Notes under the pieces: generated by a model
Told to the model about the DNA's origin: nothing
The model's input: the letters and a program-made list of their open reading frames with translations, nothing else
Database searches by the model: none
NCBI RefSeq assembly: GCF_900112335.1
Contig: NZ_FOLG01000001.1
Location: 248,001 to 312,000, forward strand
DNA length: 64,000 nt
Direction of reading: 5' to 3'
Origin: Tropicimonas isoalkanivorans
Lineage (GTDB): Bacteria; Pseudomonadota; Alphaproteobacteria; Rhodobacterales; Rhodobacteraceae
Part shown: positions 7,580-15,901 of the stretch, one piece after another
How positions within the stretch are numbered: position 1 is the first letter of the stretch
Layout of the letters: each line of letters opens with the position of its first letter
Position numbers and translations under genes: made by a program

Positions 7580-8826
7580 GCGGTCTGTCCTTCCGGCTGC
7601 ACCACACAAGCGCGTTCCAACGCCACCTCGGCCAGGAGCCGGACGCCGTTGGCGAGATCTTCTGGTGCGGTAAATTCGTGAATGTTATGGCTGATCCCGC
7701 CCTGCGATGGCACGAAGATCATGGCAGAGGGGCAATTGGGCGCAAACATCTGAGCGTCATGCCCGGCGCCCGACGGCATCTTGCGGTGGCTTAGGCCAAG
7801 CCGGACAGCCCCGGACACAATCTGATCGACGAGATCGGTGTCAAAGGCCACAGGTTCAAAACGGGCAAGTGTTTGACGGGCGAGCGTGCACCCTTCGGCC
7901 GAAGCAAGTTCCTCCGCAGTCTCGAAGAGACGTTTCTCTGCGGCCTTGAGCGTTGCCTCGTCAGTATGGCGTAAGTCCACCGTCAGCACAGCTTGCTCCG
8001 GGACAACATTCACCAGATCCGGCGTGAAAGACATCCGGCCGACTGTGGCCACCTGAGGCGGACCGAAGTCGCGGGCGATCGCGCGGGCTTCCGTGGCGAT
8101 GGCGGCGGCAACGGCCCCGGCGTCACGGCGCAGTGCCATCGGAGTGGTGCCCGCGTGGGACGATCGGCCGGAGATTGTGAACTCGGTCCATGAAATGCCC
8201 TGAACCCCCGTGACGACCCCGATTTCCAGACATTCGCTTTCCAAAACCGGACCCTGCTCGATGTGCAACTCCAGATAGGCCGACGGCGTCAACGCCCCAA
8301 CGGGTTCCGATCCCCGGGCACCAATGGCATCGAGCGCGTCGCCGACGCTTTTTCCATCAATGCCGACCTTGCCGAGCATCTCTCCAAGCTCCAACCCACC
8401 CTGGCTTACGCCGGACCCCATCATGTCGGGTGCGAAACGTGCGCCCTCCTCGTTGGTGAAGAACGCCACAGCGAGCGGATACTCGGTGTCGATCCCCGCG
8501 TCGATCACGCTCTCGATCACCTCAAGGCCCCCCAACACACCCAGGACACCATCATAAAGGCCACCGGTTGCAACGGTGTCGATATGCGACCCCAGGACCA
8601 GCGGTGGCAAGTGCTTACGTCCCCTGCGAATGGCCCAGGTGTTGCCAATGACGTCGGTGTGAATTTCCAGTCCGAGTGTGCGGAACCAACCGGTCACCAG
8701 CGCCCGGCCCTCCGCGTCCTCGGCGCTCAGGGCCAGCCGCTTGCAACCGCCGCCGGGAAGGGCACCGATACGCCCAAGCTGATCGATCCGGGAGAGGAGC
8801 CGTTCGGTGTTGATGTGAACGTTCAT
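7576..8826 (-). CDS. M20-family Zn amidohydrolase (N-carbamoyl-L-amino-acid hydrolase / allantoate amidohydrolase type)
   Basis: 416-residue dinuclear-metal hydrolase of the HyuC/AmaB/AllC group, acting on ureido or carbamoyl substrates. Metal ligands are visible in VLGSHIDTVATGGLYDGVLG, FTNEEGARFAPDMMGSG, LELHIEQGPVLE and, near the C-terminus, GGISHNIHEFT. SSHAGTTPMALRRDAG forms the dimerisation-domain hinge. The ATG at 8826 overlaps the dpaL stop (ATGA), and the gene's own stop overlaps the D-carbamoylase start. Pairing with a diaminopropionate ammonia-lyase and a D-carbamoylase suggests removal of a carbamoyl group from an amino-acid derivative. Sequence reading cannot separate L-carbamoylase, beta-ureidopropionase and allantoate amidohydrolase. 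Confidence 0.9.
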   Translation of the reverse strand: MNVHINTERLLSRIDQLGRIGALPGGGCKRLALSAEDAEGRALVTGWFRTLGLEIHTDVIGNTWAIRRGRKHLPPLVLGSHIDTVATGGLYDGVLGVLGGLEVIESVIDAGIDTEYPLAVAFFTNEEGARFAPDMMGSGVSQGGLELGEMLGKVGIDGKSVGDALDAIGARGSEPVGALTPSAYLELHIEQGPVLESECLEIGVVTGVQGISWTEFTISGRSSHAGTTPMALRRDAGAVAAAIATEARAIARDFGPPQVATVGRMSFTPDLVNVVPEQAVLTVDLRHTDEATLKAAEKRLFETAEELASAEGCTLARQTLARFEPVAFDTDLVDQIVSGAVRLGLSHRKMPSGAGHDAQMFAPNCPSAMIFVPSQGGISHNIHEFTAPEDLANGVRLLAEVALERACVVQPEGQTA

Positions 8827-10073
8827 GCAGCGGCCCTCACCTCGTCCGCAGTTTTCCCGACCAGTTCAGTATAAAGTTCGGGGTCAGTGTCGGCCTCGGT
8901 GCCGAAGACCAGCACGCGGGAGGTTTCATCTATTCCGAGTGCCTCCCGAGCTGGAGCATGGTTCGCAGCCGAAAGAAATGCCGCCAGCCCGGCAACGGCG
9001 GATTCGCCGGCCACCACAGGCGGATCCCCCGACAACGGCCGCGCCAGGCGGCGCATCATCGCAACCGCGTCAGCGTCCGCCACGGAGGCCACAGCGAAGC
9101 ACAAGGGTTTGAGAACGTCCCAGGCAAGCACCGACACCTCGCCGCAGGCAAGCCCGGCCATCAGGGTATCTAGCTCGCCCTCAACAGCTGTTGGCGTTCC
9201 GGCGCGGATGGTCTCCAGCCAACACGCGCTGTCCTCTGGATCGGCCAGAATGAAACGGGGCGCCGCGCCGGAACCGTACCGGCGACGCATCTGGGCTGCC
9301 ACCGCCGCGGCGACACCACCGACACCCGTCTGCAGGAAGACATGCGTCGGCGCCTCGCCCAACTGTTCCGCAGCCTCGGCCGCCATCACCTCGTAGCCCT
9401 GCATCACGTCTTTCGGGATCTCCGTGTAGCCGGGATAGGACGTATCGGAGACCACGAACCAGCCCTCGGCACGTGCCGTTTTGTCGGCCTCCCGCACGCT
9501 GTCATCGTAGTTGCCAGCGCATCGGCGGACGTCGGCTCCGAATGCTTCGATGGCCGTCTTGCGCCCCTCCGAAACGGTCCCGTGGATGAAGATCACGCAG
9601 TTGCACCCAAACGTCTGTGCGCCCCATGCCACCGAACGGCCGTGGTTGCCATCGGTCGCACAGCAGACGGTGACATCAGAGATCACGTCGGCATGGGTGC
9701 CATCGAGGATATCGTCCACACTCGGCTCGTCTATCCCCTTGCGGGTGGCTATTTCACGCGCGAGCAGACGCAGCACCGCATAGGCACCTCCAAGTGCCTT
9801 GAAACTGCCGAGCCCAAAACGCCCGCCCTCGTCCTTGTAGTGCAACGTGGCAACCCCCGCCTCCGCCGCTATCCCCGGAAGCGCCAGGAGCGGCGTTGGA
9901 GCGTAACCAGGCCAAGCGGAAATGGTCCGGTGTGCGGTGGAAAAGCCCGCATCGCTCAGAACCGCCGCCTGCGTCGCGTCGTAGGGCGCGTGGGGGTCGA
10001 AATGGCGGTTGAACACAACTTCCGTGGTTGCCTCGTGTCCGAGGGTGTTCGCGTACTTGATCGAATCCTGCAT
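8823..10073 (-). CDS. dpaL: Diaminopropionate ammonia-lyase
   Basis: PLP enzyme converting 2,3-diaminopropionate to pyruvate plus two ammonia. The PLP lysine is in FGLGSFKALGGAYAV (near residue 75), the substrate/PLP loop is CCATDGNHGRSVAWGAQ, the phosphate-binding loop is QTGVGGVAAAVAAQ, and the C-terminal VFGTEADTDPELY is typical of YgeX/DpaL. At 416 residues it is slightly longer than the usual 400. The start at 10073 (MQDSIKYANTLG) is chosen; an open frame continues upstream to 10901 but is antisense-like overlap of the permease gene. It is downstream of the permease with a 14-bp gap and overlaps the M20 gene. It makes central carbon and ammonium from the imported compound. Confidence 0.93.
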   Translation of the reverse strand: MQDSIKYANTLGHEATTEVVFNRHFDPHAPYDATQAAVLSDAGFSTAHRTISAWPGYAPTPLLALPGIAAEAGVATLHYKDEGGRFGLGSFKALGGAYAVLRLLAREIATRKGIDEPSVDDILDGTHADVISDVTVCCATDGNHGRSVAWGAQTFGCNCVIFIHGTVSEGRKTAIEAFGADVRRCAGNYDDSVREADKTARAEGWFVVSDTSYPGYTEIPKDVMQGYEVMAAEAAEQLGEAPTHVFLQTGVGGVAAAVAAQMRRRYGSGAAPRFILADPEDSACWLETIRAGTPTAVEGELDTLMAGLACGEVSVLAWDVLKPLCFAVASVADADAVAMMRRLARPLSGDPPVVAGESAVAGLAAFLSAANHAPAREALGIDETSRVLVFGTEADTDPELYTELVGKTADEVRAAA

Positions 10074-10087
10074 AGTGTCCTGCTTGA

Positions 10088-10861
10088 TCAGTCGTTGCGC
10101 CCCGAGCGGCGGCGAATGCTCTCCGCCAGAACCACCAGGGCGATATTTCCCAGCACGATCAGAACCGCGAGTGCATTCAGGCTGGGCGAAAGGTTGAAAC
10201 GGAAATCGGAAGCAACGAGCACCGAGAGCGGCTGTTCGCGCCCCGAAAGGAAGGCCGTCATCACGTACTCCGATGAGGAAAGCACGAAGGCAATGACCCA
10301 ACTCGCCAGAAGCCCGTTGCTCATCAGTGGGAGCACCACCCTGCGAAAGCTTGACCAACCCGAAGCGCCGAGATCGGCCGCCGCGTCGATCAGCTGTCTG
10401 TCGATCCGGATCAGGACCGAGGCGATGATCAGAGTGGAGAACGGTAGAATGATGATCGATTGCCCGGCGATAACTGTCCACAGCGAACGATCGATCCCCA
10501 CCTCCTTGAACAGGATGAGTTGCGACACGGCGAGGATCAGGCGTGGTACGAGGAACGGCATGAGCAGAATGGCGACGAAGAGCCCCCTCCCCCGCATCGG
10601 GTAGAGCGTGAGCACCAGCGCGGCGATCGCGCCGAAGACGGTCACGAGGATCGCCACCGGGAAGGCAACCGAAAGCGTGGTGAGGAACCCGCCGCCGAGA
10701 CGACCGTCGGACAGGATCGCCCCATACCATTCGGTGGTGAAACCACGGAGGGGGAATGCCATGACGTCGGACGCGTTCAACGAGAACAGAAGTATCATGG
10801 CGATCGGCAGGTACATGAAACCGAAGACGAGCCAGACCCAGAGAGTTGCGAGCCGTGACAT
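10088..10861 (-). CDS. ABC transporter permease, spermidine/putrescine (PotC) type
   Basis: 257-residue inner-membrane permease with about six helices (VWLVFGFMYLPIAMILLFSL first). The coupling EAA loop reads LIDAAADLGASGWSSFRRVVLPLMSNG. ATG 10861 (MSRLATLWVW) overlaps the stop of the preceding permease by one base (TGATG). The product pairs with the permease at 10861-11724, the ATPase at 11724-12827 and the binding protein at 12829. The family usually carries polyamines, but relatives import amino acids, opines and thiamine. The adjacent dpaL suggests a diamino-acid derivative as cargo, which is inferred. Confidence 0.9.
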   Translation of the reverse strand: MSRLATLWVWLVFGFMYLPIAMILLFSLNASDVMAFPLRGFTTEWYGAILSDGRLGGGFLTTLSVAFPVAILVTVFGAIAALVLTLYPMRGRGLFVAILLMPFLVPRLILAVSQLILFKEVGIDRSLWTVIAGQSIIILPFSTLIIASVLIRIDRQLIDAAADLGASGWSSFRRVVLPLMSNGLLASWVIAFVLSSSEYVMTAFLSGREQPLSVLVASDFRFNLSPSLNALAVLIVLGNIALVVLAESIRRRSGRND

Positions 10862-11724
10862 CAGGCGCCGTCCGAAACCAGAGTGGCTCGGCGGATCGCA
10901 AGCGCGCCCGCTCCGAAACAGAACATCAGGATCGCCAGCATGGTCCACGCTATGGCCGAGCCGAGCGGCCAGTCGAACGCGGTGCCGAACAGATCGTTGA
11001 CAGCCGATATGATCGTGACGCCCGAAGCGCCGCCCAACAATTGCGGGGTCAGATAGTCCCCTGCAACCATGACGAAGACCATCAGCCCTCCCGCAATCAG
11101 ACCGGGCACGGTGAGCGGCAATGTTACCCGCCGGAAACGATCCACGGCTGGGGCGCCGAGATCGGCCGCCGCCTCGATCCAGGCGTCATCGAGACTCTCA
11201 AAGGCGAGCCAAAGACCAATGACCATGAACGGGAGGTAGTTGTAGGTGAGCGCGATATGGGTTGCGAGCGGGCTGAAGAGCAGCCCTGCCAGCGGCTCCG
11301 TCGTCACACCCAACCACATGAGAGTGCGGTTGATCGCACCTTCCGCCCCCAGGAGCACCCGCCAGGCGAACACGCGAACGAGGTCGCCCGAATAGAGCGG
11401 CACCAGCAGCAGCGTCAGCAATGTGGACTTTGCCGTCGTAACCCGCTTGGCAATGAACCATGCAACCGGGTAGCCGATGATGGCAGTGATCGCGACGACG
11501 AGCATCGCCGAGCCGAAGGCGCGCGCAATAAGGTTCCGGTACGTCTCTGACCCGGCGATCTTGGCATAGTTGGCAAAGGTCGGCTCGCGCGAGATGGCGA
11601 CGAAGTCGACCTGGAAGAAGCTGTACGCGAACAGGATCAGCAGCGGCGCCACGCAAAGCGCGAAGAGAGCCGCGACGACGGGCAGCGACAACCAATTTCC
11701 GATCCGTCCAGGCAGTACGGCCAT
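10861..11724 (-). CDS. ABC transporter permease, spermidine/putrescine (PotB) type
   Basis: 287-residue inner-membrane permease. It opens with an N-terminal helix VVAALFALCVAPLLILFAYS and carries the EAA loop WIEAAADLGAPAVDRFRRVT. VRVFAWRVLLGAEGAIN and MVAGDYLTPQLLGG are typical of PotB/PotH proteins. The start chosen is ATG 11724 ([11 protein letters not shown]), which overlaps the ATPase stop as TGATG; the longer upstream frame is antisense overlap. Together with the PotC-like gene it forms the channel of the importer. Confidence 0.9.
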   Translation of the reverse strand: MAVLPGRIGNWLSLPVVAALFALCVAPLLILFAYSFFQVDFVAISREPTFANYAKIAGSETYRNLIARAFGSAMLVVAITAIIGYPVAWFIAKRVTTAKSTLLTLLLVPLYSGDLVRVFAWRVLLGAEGAINRTLMWLGVTTEPLAGLLFSPLATHIALTYNYLPFMVIGLWLAFESLDDAWIEAAADLGAPAVDRFRRVTLPLTVPGLIAGGLMVFVMVAGDYLTPQLLGGASGVTIISAVNDLFGTAFDWPLGSAIAWTMLAILMFCFGAGALAIRRATLVSDGA

Positions 11725-12827
11725 CAGGCCGCCCTTTGGTCGGCGGCGGCGGCCCATGCCCGGGCCGGATCGAAGCTCACATGGACGTCGGTTCCCGGCG
11801 GCGGCGGAGACGAGGTTGCCGTGACTTGCACCAGTTGTCCGGCGATCTCGCATTCCACGATCCAGTCGGAGCCGCGGAAGACACAATGCGTCACACGGGC
11901 TGGAATGCCGGCATCCGCCAGCGACAGGTTCTCGGGTCGCAGGCACAGCACCGCGGGCGCGCCACCGGTGAGCGTCGCTACGCCGTGAACCCTGTGCTTG
12001 CCAAGCGGCGTGTCGAGCGTGACCTCATCGCCATTTCGCTCCAGGGTCAGTGCCGGAACGCAGGCCGCTCCACCGATGAAGTCTGCAACGTAAGCGGTGC
12101 GTGGCCGGGCGTAGATATCTTCCGGTCTGCCCTGTTGCTCGATCCGGCCGTCACGCATGACGATGATCCGGTCAGAGAGCGCAAAGGCCTCTTCTTGATC
12201 GTGGGTCACGTGGAGAAATGACATGCCGAGGCGGCGTTGAAGATCCTTGAGTTCGATCTGCATATCCTTGCGCATCCGTCGGTCGAGAGCCGACAAGGGT
12301 TCATCAAGCAGCAGCAAACGTGGTGCGTTGACAATCGCACGCGCAAGCGCAACCCGCTGCTGTTGCCCTCCAGACAACTGGCGCGGCCGACGGTCCGCCA
12401 TCGCGTCCATCTGGACGATTTCCAACGCATGCAGAGCGCGGGGACGGATTTCGGACCTGGGAATTTCCCGATAGCTCAGTCCGAAGGCAACGTTCTCCAC
12501 CACGGACAGGTGAGGAAACAGCGCATAGTTCTGGAACACGGTATTGATCGGCCGTTTCGCGGCGGGGATCTCGTCGAGACGTGCGCCATCGAGGGTCAGG
12601 GCACCGGACGTCACCTCCTCGAACCCACCGATCATCCGCAGGATGGAGGTTTTGCCGCATCCCGAAGGGCCAAGCAGGGTGACGTAGCTGTTCTCGGCCA
12701 GCGCGAAATCAACGCCGGATACGGCTTCAACCTTGCCGTAGCTCTTGTATAGCCCCTTGGCCTCAAGAAGCGGCCGCCGGGGACGGCCGCTCTCCTCCGA
12801 TTCAGCCCGACGTTCAGGCGTCGTCAT
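11724..12827 (-). CDS. ABC transporter ATP-binding protein, spermidine/putrescine (PotA) type
   Basis: 367-residue ATPase that powers the PotB/PotC-like permeases. The nucleotide-binding domain occupies about residues 20-255: Walker [11 protein letters not shown]-loop [12 protein letters not shown], signature [14 protein letters not shown], Walker [13 protein letters not shown], and H-loop His in [12 protein letters not shown]-terminal TOBE domain (about 285-360, [14 protein letters not shown]) is the regulatory part typical of this group. It is separated from the upstream binding-protein gene by a single base, so all genes of the importer are expressed as one unit. Confidence 0.93.
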   Translation of the reverse strand: MTTPERRAESEESGRPRRPLLEAKGLYKSYGKVEAVSGVDFALAENSYVTLLGPSGCGKTSILRMIGGFEEVTSGALTLDGARLDEIPAAKRPINTVFQNYALFPHLSVVENVAFGLSYREIPRSEIRPRALHALEIVQMDAMADRRPRQLSGGQQQRVALARAIVNAPRLLLLDEPLSALDRRMRKDMQIELKDLQRRLGMSFLHVTHDQEEAFALSDRIIVMRDGRIEQQGRPEDIYARPRTAYVADFIGGAACVPALTLERNGDEVTLDTPLGKHRVHGVATLTGGAPAVLCLRPENLSLADAGIPARVTHCVFRGSDWIVECEIAGQLVQVTATSSPPPPGTDVHVSFDPARAWAAAADQRAA

Positions 12828-12828
12828 C

Positions 12829-13896
12829 TCAGCTTGCCTTCACTTCGTTCCACAGCGCCACCCAGTCGTTGTACCGCGGCGGATTCTTCTTCCAGACGAA
12901 GCTGTCCATGATCGAAAGATCCTTGATGAAGATCTTCTCCTGCTCTTCGTCGCTCAGCATGTCGCGGGCGGCGGAGGTGGATTGCGCATACGGGCCGCCC
13001 AAGGCGAGCATTTTGCCGTATTCCGGGCCGAGCAGGTAGTCGACCAGCTTGAACGTCGCGTCGAGCCGCTCGCCCTGCACGCCCTTGGGCACGGCGATCG
13101 TATCGCACCAGCCGATCACGCCCTCTTTGGGTTTGGCCATTCCCATGTCGATCCCCTTGGCGCGCAGATCATAGTAGGGCGGCACCCAGGAGAAGGCGCA
13201 GACGACCTCGCCGGTCGCAAACAGGTTGGTCAGGTCGCCGATGGAATTCCAATACGTGCGAAGCTTGGACTTCTGGATCATCAAGACCCGTTTCACCTCG
13301 GCAAGCTGGGCGTCGTCGAGGTCGAACATCTCGCTCTCGGGAATACCGAGATACATGGCGGCAATCATGATTCCTTCGAGCGCGTAGTCGCGCATCGCAA
13401 GCTTGCCGTTGTATTTGTCACCTTCAAAGAAAACCGACCAGTCCGGCTCTTCGTCCATCAAGTCCGCGCGATACACGATCGGATTGATGCCCCAGTAGAA
13501 CGGAATGCCGTAGGTCTCGCCATTGACCTTGCCCAGTTGCGTTTTCTTGAACGTGTCGTAAAGCAGCGACGCGTTCGGCACCTTGTCGAAATCGATCGGC
13601 TGAAGCAGGTCCGACGCAGTGTAGAACTCCACTTTGTCGAGTCCGGGCGTGATCAGATCGACCGAGTTTGCGCCGCCAGCCCGCAGCTTGGCAAACTGTT
13701 CGTCATCGGTCCCGATGAATGTCTTGGTAAGGGACACATCATTGGCAGCCAGGAAGGGAGCGAGGTAGTCGTCCTTTGCAAGGTTTTCCCAGGTCATCCA
13801 GAGGATGTCCGTTGCGGCGAGCGCGCGAGAAGCGGGACCGAACGCCCCGAGAGCGGCGCCGGCAAGGGTAGTTTTCAGAAGGTCTCGGCGGTACAT
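12829..13896 (-). CDS. Polyamine-type ABC transporter substrate-binding protein (PotD-like)
   Basis: 355-residue periplasmic binding protein and first gene of the operon. The N-terminus MYRRDLLKTTLAGAALGAFG followed by ALA-A looks like a twin-arginine signal (RRDLLK), so export may occur folded through Tat. Typical PotD-family blocks are LWMTWENLAKDDYLAPF, DLITPGLDKVEFY, YGIPFYWGINPIVY and FSWVPPYYDLRAKG. An AAAGGA-type ribosome site precedes the ATG. The 199-bp gap to the divergent RpiR gene carries repeated CATGAAAAT motifs, probably the operon control region. The ligand cannot be read from sequence; the operon suggests a carbamoyl- or diamino-acid. Confidence 0.9.
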   Translation of the reverse strand: MYRRDLLKTTLAGAALGAFGPASRALAATDILWMTWENLAKDDYLAPFLAANDVSLTKTFIGTDDEQFAKLRAGGANSVDLITPGLDKVEFYTASDLLQPIDFDKVPNASLLYDTFKKTQLGKVNGETYGIPFYWGINPIVYRADLMDEEPDWSVFFEGDKYNGKLAMRDYALEGIMIAAMYLGIPESEMFDLDDAQLAEVKRVLMIQKSKLRTYWNSIGDLTNLFATGEVVCAFSWVPPYYDLRAKGIDMGMAKPKEGVIGWCDTIAVPKGVQGERLDATFKLVDYLLGPEYGKMLALGGPYAQSTSAARDMLSDEEQEKIFIKDLSIMDSFVWKKNPPRYNDWVALWNEVKAS

Positions 13897-13945
13897 GGGC
13901 GGTCCTTTCTATCTGTCACAGGAGGATCGAGCGTCTCCATGGTTG

Positions 13946-13985
13946 CATGAAAATGAATTTTCACCTACAACTAAATCATGAAAAT
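13946..13985. promoter_or_regulatory. Candidate RpiR operator (CATGAAAAT repeats and TGAAAA/TTTTCA dyad)
   Basis: CATGAAAAT occurs twice (13946-13954 and 13977-13985), 31 bp apart, about three helical turns on one face of the DNA. The first copy is part of an inverted repeat TGAAAA-TGAA-TTTTCA (13948-13963). The element lies between the divergent binding-protein gene and rpiR-type gene. RpiR regulators commonly bind A/T-rich TGAAA-type dyads, so control by the neighbour is likely but inferred. Confidence 0.5.
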
Positions 13986-14095
13986 CCGCGTGCATTCTTT
14001 CCGTGCCCAATGCGTCATCTGCCGCAGCGTGTCTTTTGTCAGGTTTTCAGCACCTTTCGAAACGGCGCGCCCCAGAAGAAGAACTCATTCCGACA

Positions 14096-14995
14096 ATGAC
14101 TGAAGACGTCACGCCTGACAGCGACTCCCGCTCTGGATCACTTCTGCGCCGGCTTCACGAAGCCTACGCGTCATTACCCGAGAGCGAACGGCGGGTCGCC
14201 GACACGATCCTGAACACACCGTCGGAAATGCCTGTCTGGACGGCCACTGAACTTGCCGGGCACGCCCGGGTCTCGAACGCAACCGTGAGCCGATTGGTAC
14301 AGCGGATAGGCTATCGCAGTTTTGAGGAAGCGCGGCAGCACGCACGCGCTCTACGCGAAACCGGATCACCTCTTTACATGAGGGACCCGGACAGCCTGGG
14401 CGGATGCGACGAGGCGCATATGGATCTGTTGCGCTCCGAGGTCAGCATCATCGAGGAGACGCTCTCAAAGTTGGACAACGCTGTGCTCCATGATGCCGCC
14501 ACCGCGCTCGCCAAGGCGAGGAAAGTGCGGCTTCTGGGATATCGGAACAGCCGCTTCCTGTCGGACTATCTAACAGCACAGCTCGCGCAGCTTCGCCACG
14601 ACGTTGCGCCCTTGGTGCTCGACGGACAAACCATGTCAGAGGGTATCGCCGGTCTCGGACCCCAAGACGTTGCTGTGCTCGTAGGATTCCGGCGTCGACC
14701 GGCAAAGTTCACTGAAATCGTCCGGCTGATCGCCGCGCGTGGCGCCAAAGTACTGTTGGTCGCCGACAAAGACTTGCGCGAAGCCCCAGCTTTCGCAACC
14801 TGGACCTTCATCTGCGCGGTTCAGACGCCTCTACCAATCGACTCGTATGCAGGCGCACTCTCGCTCGTCAGAAAACTGGCGATCGAAACGACAGCCGCTC
14901 TTGGAGATGCCGGTCTTCATCATTTGAACGATGTCGAGACGTTGCGAGAACATTTGGGCGAACTCGAGGCCGGACCTTCGGAGCATTCGAAATAG
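14096..14995 (+). CDS. RpiR-family transcriptional regulator (HTH plus SIS domain)
   Basis: 299-residue regulator. The N-terminal RpiR helix-turn-helix spans about residues 14-90 (SLPESERRVADTILNTPSEM, then LAGHARVSNATVSRLVQRIG). A C-terminal SIS domain spans about 115-270 (LAKARKVRLLGYRNSRFLSD, and IAARGAKVLLVADKD). SIS domains usually sense phosphosugars, but RpiR proteins next to amino-acid or polyamine transporters sense other metabolites. ATG 14096 (MTEDVTPDSD) is chosen; an in-frame ATG at 14003 would add 31 non-homologous residues across the probable promoter. It is divergent from the transporter-dpaL operon and is its likely regulator. Confidence 0.9.
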   Translation: MTEDVTPDSDSRSGSLLRRLHEAYASLPESERRVADTILNTPSEMPVWTATELAGHARVSNATVSRLVQRIGYRSFEEARQHARALRETGSPLYMRDPDSLGGCDEAHMDLLRSEVSIIEETLSKLDNAVLHDAATALAKARKVRLLGYRNSRFLSDYLTAQLAQLRHDVAPLVLDGQTMSEGIAGLGPQDVAVLVGFRRRPAKFTEIVRLIAARGAKVLLVADKDLREAPAFATWTFICAVQTPLPIDSYAGALSLVRKLAIETTAALGDAGLHHLNDVETLREHLGELEAGPSEHSK

Positions 14996-15060
14996 AGAGC
15001 CACGTGTCTGACACCACGGTATGTTGGCGCGATCCTTTCAGTTGATTGGACGGAGGCACC

Positions 15061-15168
15061 ATGGGTCGAGTTCGTCCCGGCTGCACCACGCACACGCACC
15101 CCTTCAGAGCAGCAAAACAACGATTGCGGGCTTCGCGCGCTAAACTGTGCCGCGAGCCCGCGACCTGA
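15061..15168 (+). CDS. Possible small ORF, 35 residues, basic
   Basis: An ATG with a good Shine-Dalgarno (CGGAGG, seven bases upstream) opens a 35-codon frame, MGRVRPGCTTHTHPFRAAKQ followed by a basic tail and TGA. It lies in the 402-bp gap between the RpiR gene and the molybdenum hydroxylase operon and overlaps the hairpin at 15125-15162. No family is recognised. It may be a chance frame; the ribosome site is the only support. Confidence 0.2.
   Translation: MGRVRPGCTTHTHPFRAAKQRLRASRAKLCREPAT
15125..15162. terminator. Hairpin downstream of the rpiR-type gene
   Basis: A GC-rich inverted repeat (GCGGGCTTCGCG, about 14-base loop, CGCGAGCCCGC with one bulge) lies 130 bp after the rpiR-type stop. 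It is followed only by a weak CCTTTTA tract, so termination is possible but uncertain. Apart from this hairpin and the small ORF, the gap 14996-15397 shows nothing recognisable. Confidence 0.3.
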
Positions 15169-15397
15169 AGTTACCTTTTACTTCCAATGATCTGCGCGTC
15201 TGACCTGTCCTTGGTTTAGGATTAGCCTGTTCTCCGCGCGAGGTGACAGGCGGCGAAGTGAACCCCTCTCCGCGAAGCGCAGATCGTTGCCTACCTGAAG
15301 GAGCACCAAACAACCATGGCGTGAGCGCGACGCGCGAAATGATTTGGTTCTTTGGCGCGCCGGTCCATATCGTAGTCCTCCCGGCAAGGAGAGAGCG

Positions 15398-15901
15398 ATG
15401 AGCGAGACGATCACTGTCAACGGCGTCAGCCAACCACTGCCCGATGACGTCCGAGTATCGCTTCTGGATTTCCTGAGGCAGCATCTCGGGCTGACCGGCA
15501 CGAAGAAGGGTTGCGATCACGGCCAGTGCGGGGCCTGCACAGTTCTTGTGGATGGTTTCAGGATCAACAGCTGCCTGACCCTCGCCGCAATGCACGCGGA
15601 CCAGGAAGTGACGACGATAGAGGGGCTCGGCACGCCCGAAGACCCGTCGGCTCTGCAGCGGGCTTTCGTCGAACATGACGCCTTCCAATGCGGCTACTGC
15701 ACGCCGGGCCAGATCTGTTCTGCGACCGCGCTCTTAGAGGAAATTCGCTCCGAATGGCCGAGCGACGCGAGCGACGACCTTGCCGCGCCGACCCTGACCG
15801 ACGAGGAGATCAGGGAAAGGATGAGCGGCAACCTCTGCCGCTGCGGCGCGTACGCCAACATCCTGGCGGCGATCCGTCAGGTTGCGGAGGAAGACGCATG
15901 A
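15398..15901 (+). CDS. Molybdenum hydroxylase small subunit, 2x[2Fe-2S] (PaoA/XdhA-like)
   Basis: 167-residue electron-transfer subunit of a xanthine-oxidase-family enzyme. The plant-type ferredoxin motif KKGCDHGQCGACTVLVDG with a distant Cys (NSCLTL) binds one cluster; the helical motif CGYCTPGQICSA ... SGNLCRCGAYANI binds the second. ATG 15398 has AAGGAGA nearby. Unlike E. coli PaoA there is no Tat signal, so this enzyme is probably cytoplasmic. It overlaps the FAD subunit by ATGA and is the first gene of the five-gene operon that ends at 20438. Confidence 0.92.
   Translation: MSETITVNGVSQPLPDDVRVSLLDFLRQHLGLTGTKKGCDHGQCGACTVLVDGFRINSCLTLAAMHADQEVTTIEGLGTPEDPSALQRAFVEHDAFQCGYCTPGQICSATALLEEIRSEWPSDASDDLAAPTLTDEEIRERMSGNLCRCGAYANILAAIRQVAEEDA

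Noticed and set aside
10074-10901. N-terminal extension of the dpaL frame
   Set aside because: This part overlaps the PotC-like permease in another frame and has shadow composition; DpaL homology starts at MQDSIKYANTLG (10073).
12745-13950. 401-codon plus-strand frame opposite the PotD-like gene
   Set aside because: Shadow frame; the minus strand encodes a clear binding protein with signal peptide.
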